Origin: Pseudomonas cuatrocienegasensis
GTDB lineage: Bacteria > Pseudomonadota > Gammaproteobacteria > Pseudomonadales > Pseudomonadaceae
DNA length: 64,000 nucleotides
Assembly (NCBI RefSeq): GCF_900110925.1
Contig: NZ_FOFP01000012.1
Location: forward strand, 1 to 64,000
Reading direction: 5' to 3'
Shown here: in pieces, positions 58,555 to 64,000 of the stretch
How the letters are laid out: each line of letters starts with the position of its first letter
Position numbering within the stretch: the first letter of the stretch is position 1
Translations under genes and position numbers: made by a program
The notes under the pieces: model-generated
What the model saw: the letters and a program-made list of their open reading frames with translations, nothing else
Databases searched by the model: none
Told to the model about the DNA's origin: nothing

Positions 58555-59658
58555 ATGTCGTCGTTCAATCAGGGCACCCAATCCCCGCAACGCGTCGTCC
58601 AGTCCATCGGTTTTCTGCTGTTGGACAACTTCACCCTGATTTCTCTGGCGTCGGCGGTCGAGCCGCTGCGTATGGCCAATCAGCTCTCGGGCAAGGAGCT
58701 GTACCGCTGGCACACCCTGACCCAGAGCGGCCTGCCGGTGTGCGCCAGTGACGGCCTGCAGATCACCCCGGACGCCAGCCTGGCCACTGCGCCGCAGCTC
58801 GATGCGGTGATTGTCTGCGGCGGTGTCGATATCCAGCACAGCGTCACCCGCGAACATATCCAGTGGCTGCAGAGCCAGGCGCGCCAGGGCCGTCAGCTCG
58901 GTGGTGTGTGCACCGGCAGCTGGGCGCTGGCCAAGGCGGGGCTGCTCGATGGCTACGATTGCAGCGTGCACTGGGAGTGCCTGGCCTCGATGCAGGAAGC
59001 CTTCCCGCGTGCGGCCATCACCACCCGGCTGTTCTCCATCGACCGCAACCGCCACACCAGCTCCGGCGGCACCGCGCCGATGGACATGATGCTCCACGTC
59101 ATCGGCCGTGAGCATGGCCGCGAACTGGCGGCGGCGATCTCCGAGATGTTCATCTACGAACGCATCCGCAACGAGCAGGACCACCAGCGCGTGCCGCTCA
59201 AGCACATGCTCGGCACCAACCAGCCGAAGCTGCAGGAAATCGTCGCGCTGATGGAAGCCAACCTGGAAGAGCCGATCGACCTGGACCAGTTGGCGGTCTA
59301 CGTCGACGTCTCGCGGCGCCAGCTCGAGCGCCTGTTCCAGAAGTACCTGCACTGCTCGCCGTCGCGCTACTACCTCAAACTGCGCCTGATCCGCGCGCGT
59401 CAGTTGCTCAAGCAGACCAGCATGTCGATCATCGAAGTGGCTTCGGTGTGCGGTTTCGTCTCCACCCCGCACTTCTCCAAGTGCTACCGCGAATACTTCG
59501 GCATCCCCCCGCGCGACGAGCGCGCCGGGCAGACCTCGAGCAACGTGGTCGCCTTGGTGCCGATGCCCGAAGACCTGATGCGCCCCTCCACCTCATCGGC
59601 CATGGCCGCGCTGACCCGCGCGCAGGGTGAGTCGACCTTTGCCAGCGTCAGGCTCTGA
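58555..59658 (+). CDS. gbdR: AraC-family regulator GbdR
   Basis: 367 residues. N-terminal DJ-1/PfpI-like domain about 15-200 (IGFLLLDNFTLISLASAVEPLRMAN, GGVCTGSWALAKAGLLDG with the elbow Cys). C-terminal AraC HTH about 225-320 (VDVSRRQLERLFQKYLHCSPSRYYLKLRL, SIIEVASVCGFVSTPHFSKCYREYFG). It activates betaine and dimethylglycine catabolism, choline uptake and related genes in response to betaine/DMG. Location between sdaB and the dgc/ETF genes matches this role. Confidence 0.94.
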   Translation: MSSFNQGTQSPQRVVQSIGFLLLDNFTLISLASAVEPLRMANQLSGKELYRWHTLTQSGLPVCASDGLQITPDASLATAPQLDAVIVCGGVDIQHSVTREHIQWLQSQARQGRQLGGVCTGSWALAKAGLLDGYDCSVHWECLASMQEAFPRAAITTRLFSIDRNRHTSSGGTAPMDMMLHVIGREHGRELAAAISEMFIYERIRNEQDHQRVPLKHMLGTNQPKLQEIVALMEANLEEPIDLDQLAVYVDVSRRQLERLFQKYLHCSPSRYYLKLRLIRARQLLKQTSMSIIEVASVCGFVSTPHFSKCYREYFGIPPRDERAGQTSSNVVALVPMPEDLMRPSTSSAMAALTRAQGESTFASVRL

Positions 59659-59677
59659 CGGGGCCGCTGGGTGATGC

Positions 59678-59711
59678 GTAGGGTGGGTGGATAAAACATC
59701 ATCCACCCTAC
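59678..59711. repeat. GTAGGGTGG-type palindrome after gbdR
   Basis: GTAGGGTGGGTGGATAAAAC and ATCCACCCTAC form a hairpin 20 bases past the gbdR stop. It may serve as its terminator-like 3' end. Confidence 0.6.
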
Positions 59712-59773
59712 GGTTGGCGGTTGATGTGCCGATTGTGCGGCGAATTTGGCGAATGCATTTATGGCACACCTGC

Positions 59774-59850
59774 GTAGGGTGGAAGACGCTGTTTTCTTCC
59801 ACCATGACGGTGCGGGCGCTGGTGGATGGGTAAAGCGTCATCCACCCTAC
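59774..59850. repeat. 77-bp GTAGGGTGGAAGACGC repeat, copy A
   Basis: It begins GTAGGGTGGAAGACGCTGTT and ends CGTCATCCACCCTAC. It is almost identical to copy B (60979-61055), in the same orientation. Confidence 0.8.
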
Positions 59851-59862
59851 GGGCTGGCTTTT

Positions 59863-59913
59863 GTAGCCTGGGTCGAGCGCAGCGACACCCGGGAAGGTGC
59901 GCCGCGGTGTCGC
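59863..59913. repeat. REP, GTAGCCTGGGT family, single side
   Basis: GTAGCCTGGGTCGAGCGCAG CGACACCCGGG, then a short imperfect inverted partner (CGCGGTGTCGCG). Downstream of the small ETF-operon gene. Confidence 0.6.
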
Positions 59914-59926
59914 GTTACCTTGCCTG

Positions 59927-60172
59927 TTAGCGCGGCACCAGCGCCGGCAACAAGGTACGCGAGATGGCTTCGCGCACGCTGGGCAGCAAGGTTGCGCTGC
60001 CGCCAAGCAGCTCTTCCACCAGGCGCCGCAGGGCCACTGCGCGCTCCGGGCACAGGCCGCTGACGGCCAGCTCGCAGGCGTGCTCGGCGGTTACCCCACT
60101 GGGAATACTCAGGCCAAGGGCCACGAGGCGTTCGCGCAGGTCATCCTGGTCGATCAAGTCGGCGTGCATCAT
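59927..60172 (-). CDS. Small conserved protein of the dgc/ETF operon
   Basis: 81 residues (MMHADLIDQDDLRERLVALG). All-helical with no membrane segment: EHACELAVSGLCPERAVALRRLVEELLGG. No family recognised. It starts 21 bases after the ETF beta gene on the same strand, so it is probably the operon's last gene; a similar small gene follows the ETF genes in other Pseudomonas, from memory. Confidence 0.65.
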   Translation of the reverse strand: MMHADLIDQDDLRERLVALGLSIPSGVTAEHACELAVSGLCPERAVALRRLVEELLGGSATLLPSVREAISRTLLPALVPR

Positions 60173-60193
60173 GGCGTCATTCTCCTTGGCGGC

Positions 60194-60967
60194 TTAGCGC
60201 AGCACGCCTTCTTCGATTAGCAGGTTGAAGATAGCCTCGGCGCCGGCTTCTGGCGAGACATCCTTGAGCACCTGGCCACTGCCGCCGGCCGCTTTTGCAG
60301 TGGCTGCTTTCATGCGTTCGGCGCCGGTTTTCGCTTTGATTACCTTGAGGCGCTTGGGCCGTGGGCGGGCGGGCTGGAATTGCGCGGCTGTAAGCAGCGG
60401 GTCGGCCTGTGCCGCCGCTGGCAGCGCCTCCAAATTGCCACGCCGGGCCGGGCCGAAGGCACTCTGACGGGCCACTGGCGCAGCGTTGTCGACGCTGGCG
60501 AGAAACGGCAGGCGTACCCGCAGGCGGCGGCGCTGGCCGCGCGGGAGTGCTTGCAGCACCTGGGCAATGCCGTGGTCGACCTGTTCCACCTCGACCAGGC
60601 CGACCACCAGCGGCCAGCCCAGCCGCTCGGCCAGCAGGTAGGGCAGCATGCCGGAGCCTTCGCCGGTTTCCGCCTGGGTGCCGGTCAGCACCAACTGGGC
60701 GCCGCAGCCACTGAGGTAGTCGGCCAGTACGGGGAGGGCATCGTCTGCGGCGCTCTGTTGCAGCACACCCAACTCGCCCAACCCCATGCCCAGGTAGCTG
60801 CGCAGCGCCTCGGATTCGGCGTCGCCGGCGTGCAGCACCTGCAAGTGCTCACCGGCCAGGCGCAGGCCCAGCTCTACCGCCCGGGCATCCTGCTCGGCAC
60901 GGCGTGGCCGCCCGGAGGTGGGGTGGGCACCGACCGAGACCAGCGTAATTACCTGCAAATTAGTCAT
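60194..60967 (-). CDS. Electron transfer flavoprotein beta subunit (dgc operon type)
   Basis: 257 residues. ETF beta fold: ALRSYLGMGLGELGVLQQSA, LVLTGTQAETGEGSGMLPYLLAERLGWPLV (the AMP/recognition loop region) and the C-terminal LKVIKAKTGAERM. It divergently resembles the housekeeping EtfB. It pairs with the alpha subunit encoded upstream and accepts electrons from dimethylglycine demethylation (DgcAB). A 77-bp repeat lies between the alpha and beta genes. Confidence 0.9.
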   Translation of the reverse strand: MTNLQVITLVSVGAHPTSGRPRRAEQDARAVELGLRLAGEHLQVLHAGDAESEALRSYLGMGLGELGVLQQSAADDALPVLADYLSGCGAQLVLTGTQAETGEGSGMLPYLLAERLGWPLVVGLVEVEQVDHGIAQVLQALPRGQRRRLRVRLPFLASVDNAAPVARQSAFGPARRGNLEALPAAAQADPLLTAAQFQPARPRPKRLKVIKAKTGAERMKAATAKAAGGSGQVLKDVSPEAGAEAIFNLLIEEGVLR

Positions 60968-60978
60968 GGCGCAGCTCC

Positions 60979-61055
60979 GTAGGGTGGAAGACGCTGTTTT
61001 CTTCCACCATGGCTGTGTGGGCGTTGGTGGATGGGTGAAGCGTCATCCACCCTAC
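60979..61055. repeat. 77-bp GTAGGGTGGAAGACGC repeat, copy B
   Basis: Starts GTAGGGTGGAAGACGCTGTT, ends CGTCATCCACCCTAC. Inside the gap between the ETF alpha and beta genes; the partner is 59774-59850. Confidence 0.8.
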
Positions 61056-61062
61056 GGGTTGC

Positions 61063-62286
61063 TTAGGCTGCATCGCGGGCGCCTCCCTGACGGTGGGCGG
61101 CGACGCGCTTGATCAGCGCCTGCAGAATCGCCGCGGACTCGCCGATCACCGAGAGGTCGGCGCGCTTGATCATGTCGCAGGTCGGGTCAATGTTGATCGC
61201 CACCACCTTGTCGCAGGCACCGATGCCTTGCAGGTGCTGGATCGCCCCGCTGATGCCCACGGCCACATAGACCCGCGCGGTCACCCAGATGCCGGACGCG
61301 CCAACCTGGCGTTCGCGGCCCATAAAACCATCGTCCACCGCCACCCGCGAGGCACCTTCGGTGGCGCCCAGGGCGGCAGCAGCCTGGTGGAACAGCGCCC
61401 AGTCCTTCACGCCATTGCCGCCAGACAAAATAAATTCGGCCTCGGCCATGGGGATCTGCGCCGGATCGACCGCCACGGCACCGAGGTCCTGAATCCGTGG
61501 CAAGTGGCTGACCAGCGCTTCACTGAGCGCCAGCGGCCGCACTTCATGGCGGGTTTCGCTGACCGGCTCGGCGCATTCCACTGCTGCCAGTATCAGGCGT
61601 GGCGCTCGTTGCACCAGGTCTTCTCGCCCAGCACCGGCCCGCCCGCTGGCCATGCCATCGGCCACCTGCCAGACCCGCGTGGCTGGGCGCTCGCCAAGCT
61701 TGGCGGCCAGGCGCCGGCCCAGTTCGCCGCCACCGCTGCGGCTATCGGGCAGCAGCCAGTGGCGCGGTGCCAGTTGCCTTTCTACTGCGCCGAGGGCCAG
61801 CACCCGAGCCTCCGGGGCATAACCATCGAAAGCGTCATCGGCGAACTGCAGCAGGCGGTCAACGCCGTTGCAGTCGAAGGTGCTTTCCTTGTGTTCGCCA
61901 AAGATCACCGCCACCACTGCACCATCGCTACCAGCGAGCTTATGCGCCAGGCCGAGCAGGTCCTTGTCATGGGCGCTCAGGCGGCCGCCGACCATATCCG
62001 GCACCACGGCGATATAGAACGCCGGTTGCTCAATGACGTGCAGCGGTAACTGCACCACGGCACTGGCCGTCGAGCGCTTGGCTGCGCCGCCTTGCTGCGC
62101 GCCGGAGCGGTCGATACGTTTAACGCCATTGGGGCCGATAAAGCCCACCGCATGCGGGTTCTTGCGCAGCACCCCGGCGGCGCTAAGCCAGCTGGCCACG
62201 GCCGGTTGCGTGGCAGCATGCAGCGGATGCAGGCGATTGCGGGCGATCCACTCGGCGCGCGGGTCGCGGCGGATAAGGTCGCTCAT
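61063..62286 (-). CDS. Electron transfer flavoprotein alpha subunit (dgc operon type)
   Basis: 407 residues. The C-terminal FAD domain is recognisable by GRERQVGASGIWVTARVYVAVGISGAIQHLQGI and INIDPTCDMIKRADLSVIGESAAIL. The N-terminal ETF domain has LLGLAHKLAGSDGAVVAVIFG. Extra N-terminal sequence (about 100 residues, including a basic linker) makes it longer than EtfA (about 310). It works with ETF beta downstream and with DgcB upstream to move electrons from dimethylglycine to quinone. Confidence 0.9.
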   Translation of the reverse strand: MSDLIRRDPRAEWIARNRLHPLHAATQPAVASWLSAAGVLRKNPHAVGFIGPNGVKRIDRSGAQQGGAAKRSTASAVVQLPLHVIEQPAFYIAVVPDMVGGRLSAHDKDLLGLAHKLAGSDGAVVAVIFGEHKESTFDCNGVDRLLQFADDAFDGYAPEARVLALGAVERQLAPRHWLLPDSRSGGGELGRRLAAKLGERPATRVWQVADGMASGRAGAGREDLVQRAPRLILAAVECAEPVSETRHEVRPLALSEALVSHLPRIQDLGAVAVDPAQIPMAEAEFILSGGNGVKDWALFHQAAAALGATEGASRVAVDDGFMGRERQVGASGIWVTARVYVAVGISGAIQHLQGIGACDKVVAINIDPTCDMIKRADLSVIGESAAILQALIKRVAAHRQGGARDAA

Positions 62287-62312
62287 GGGAGGGCCTCCAT
62301 GATGGGGCGCTG

Positions 62313-62382
62313 GGTAGGAGCGAATGGGCGGCGTTCCCCTTTATTCGCGATGCTTTTTTTCGCGGATAAATCCGCTCCTACA
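62313..62382. repeat. REP pair between dgcB and the ETF alpha gene
   Basis: GGTAGGAGCGAATGGGCGGC ... CGGATAAATCCGCTCCTACA: a mixed pair, the left side disrupted by an insertion of GC-rich sequence. Confidence 0.7.
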
Positions 62383-62416
62383 AGGATCGTTGCTGCTTGC
62401 GGCTTAAGCGGATTCA

Positions 62417-64000
62417 TCACAACACCTCCGCGGCTGCTTGTGACGCGGCTTTTACCGGCGGAGCCTGTTCGATCAATACATCGGCCACCAGCTCGGCAAT
62501 ATCCTTGACCTCCGGGCGCGGGCCGACCACGCCTTCGAGCATCGCCGTGCATTGTGGGCAACCCACGGCCACCAGTTCAGCGGCGGTTTCCTTGATATCG
62601 ACCATGCGCATATCGGGGATGCGCTGCTTGCCAGGAATATCGGTGATCGGAGCACCGCCGCCACCGCCGCAGCAACGGGAGCGGAAGCCCGAACGCTGCA
62701 TTTCCTTCACCTCGATACCGATGGCATTCAGCACATTGCGCGGTGCTTCGTACTCGCCGTTGTAGCGGCCCAAGTAGCAGGGGTCGTGGTAGGTGACCGA
62801 GCCGCCTTTGTGGGTGCCAAGGTTGAGTTTCTGGCCGCTGATCAGTTCATCCATATAGGTGCTGTGGTGCAGCACCTGGTAGCGGCCGCCCAGTTCGCCA
62901 TATTCGTTTTTCAGCACATGGAAGCTGTGTGGGTCGCAGGTGACGATGCGTTTGAACTGGTACCTGGCCAGGGTGGCGATATTGCGCTTGGCCAGCAGCT
63001 GGAAGGTCGCTTCATCGCCCAGACGACGGGCCACGTCTCCGCTGTCGCGCTCTTCCAGGCCGAGCACGGCGAAGTCGACCTTGGCGGCTTTCAGCACTTT
63101 GACAAAGGCGCGCAGGGTGCGCTGGTTGCGCATATCGAAGGCACCATCGCCGACCCAGAACAGCACATCGACGCGTTGTTTGTCGCTCATCAACGGCAGA
63201 TTCAAGTCCGCTGCCCAGTTCAGTCGCCCACCGGGGTTGAAGCCGCCGGGGTTGTCGGTGGCGATCAGGTTGTCCAGCACCTCGGCGCCCTTGTTCGGCG
63301 TCGCGCCTTTTTCCAGGGTCAGATGGCGGCGCATATCGACGATGGCATCGACGTGCTCGATCATCATCGGGCACTCCTCGACGCAGGCGCGGCAGGTGGT
63401 GCAGGACCACAACGTTTCGGCGTCGACCAGGGCTTTGCCATTCAGGTTGACGATGGGCAGGTGCGGGCCGCCGCTATGTTCGCCAATAGCTTTGCCTGGG
63501 TACGGTGAGCCGGCAAATTTGGCATCCGTACCGCCGGCCAGGCCGACCACCATGTCCTGGATTAGTTTTTTCGGGTTGAGCGGCTGGCCAGCGGCGAAGG
63601 CCGGGCAGGCCGCCTCGCATTTGCCGCACTGCACGCAGGCGTCGAAGCCGAGCAGCTGGTTCCAGGTGAAATCTGTGGGTTTCTCCACGCCTAGCGGGGC
63701 TTTAGGGTCAGCCAGATTCAGGGCTTTGAGGCCGGTGGATCGACCACCGCCAAAGCGTTCGCTACGGCGGTGCCAGGCCAGGTGCAGGGCGCCAGCAAAG
63801 GCATGCTTCATCGGCCCGCCCCAGGTCATGCCAAAGAACAGCTCGGACACACCCCAGGCCACGCCAATAGTCAGCAGCAGCGCGAGAAACCAGCCGCCAA
63901 AGTCTGCAGGCAGAACGCCGGCCACCGGCAAGGTGGCGATAAAGAAACTCACCGAGAACATCAGCAGGCTTTTCGGCAGACGCATCCACGGGCCTTTCGA
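62417..64000 (-). CDS. dgcB: DgcB, iron-sulfur subunit of dimethylglycine demethylation (cut by the window edge)
   Basis: At least 528 residues are visible; the frame stays open to the edge (SKGPWMRLPKSLL), so the start lies outside. Membrane helices in the N-terminal part (FSVSFFIATLPVAG, GWFLALLLTIGVAWG). Two [4Fe-4S] motifs, CVQCGKCEAACPAF and CTTCRACVEECPMM, then two CCG-type domains (CYLGRYNGEYEAPR ... RCCGGGGG, VGCPQC). It is related to heterodisulfide reductase subunit D/glycolate oxidase FeS proteins and is the electron acceptor of the dimethylglycine dehydrogenase DgcA. Confidence 0.93.
   Translation of the reverse strand, partial: SKGPWMRLPKSLLMFSVSFFIATLPVAGVLPADFGGWFLALLLTIGVAWGVSELFFGMTWGGPMKHAFAGALHLAWHRRSERFGGGRSTGLKALNLADPKAPLGVEKPTDFTWNQLLGFDACVQCGKCEAACPAFAAGQPLNPKKLIQDMVVGLAGGTDAKFAGSPYPGKAIGEHSGGPHLPIVNLNGKALVDAETLWSCTTCRACVEECPMMIEHVDAIVDMRRHLTLEKGATPNKGAEVLDNLIATDNPGGFNPGGRLNWAADLNLPLMSDKQRVDVLFWVGDGAFDMRNQRTLRAFVKVLKAAKVDFAVLGLEERDSGDVARRLGDEATFQLLAKRNIATLARYQFKRIVTCDPHSFHVLKNEYGELGGRYQVLHHSTYMDELISGQKLNLGTHKGGSVTYHDPCYLGRYNGEYEAPRNVLNAIGIEVKEMQRSGFRSRCCGGGGGAPITDIPGKQRIPDMRMVDIKETAAELVAVGCPQCTAMLEGVVGPRPEVKDIAELVADVLIEQAPPVKAASQAAAEVL

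Overview
The window is a high-GC bacterial chromosome segment with the gene content and order of a Pseudomonas. The inference rests on gene order recalled from P. aeruginosa: methyltransferase, basic amino acid ABC transporter, tRNA-Phe, yggX-mutY-asmA, then the his operon in one half; betIBA, quaternary-amine ABC genes, sdaB, gbdR and the dgc/ETF genes in the other. The many GTAG-headed REP sequences also fit. I cannot name the species.

Layout. 1-2430: a soluble multi-PAS chemoreceptor and tRNA-Thr. 2709-6907: a histidine/lysine/arginine-type ABC importer operon (ATPase, binding protein, two permeases) followed by a methyltransferase. 7151-11068: tRNA-Phe, yggX, mutY, asmA-like. 11455-16450: an OFA-type MFS carrier, then hisB-hisH-DUF2164-hisA-hisF. 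16594-19393: three tandem orphan family-3 solute-binding proteins. 19412-36901: mostly single housekeeping or accessory genes: a PL7 alginate lyase, a sugar dehydrogenase, a YgjP metallopeptidase, a GreA/B-like factor, two diguanylate cyclases, a YccS-like membrane protein, a GST, an SLC13 carrier, a flavoprotein, dbpA and mdtD. 37065-37529: a REP-associated tyrosine transposase bracketed by matching REPs. 37676-41945: betA, betB, betI.

The unusual part is 44058-49872. It is an integron-type gene cassette array with no visible integrase. Nine small, AT-richer ORFs lie on the minus strand, separated by attC sites; most ORF stop codons lie inside the attC core. The genes include an LMW-PTP-like protein, a YcxB-like protein, an RDD protein, a YdjM-like membrane protein and several unknowns. 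One attC is split by an IS1111-group (IS110 family) insertion sequence. Its transposase has a frameshift. Its long right-hand non-coding end carries a 10-bp hairpin and two short segments resembling the two halves of the attC target, as expected of a seek/bridge guide RNA.

50461-64000 is a quaternary-amine catabolism region: three glycine betaine/choline-type binding proteins around one ATPase-permease pair, L-serine dehydratase (sdaB), the regulator gbdR, and the dimethylglycine demethylation electron chain (ETF subunits and dgcB, cut by the window edge). With betIBA this gives choline uptake, oxidation to betaine, demethylation via dimethylglycine and sarcosine, and finally serine to pyruvate. 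An almost identical 16-bp operator-like sequence occurs before betI, before betB and before gbdR.
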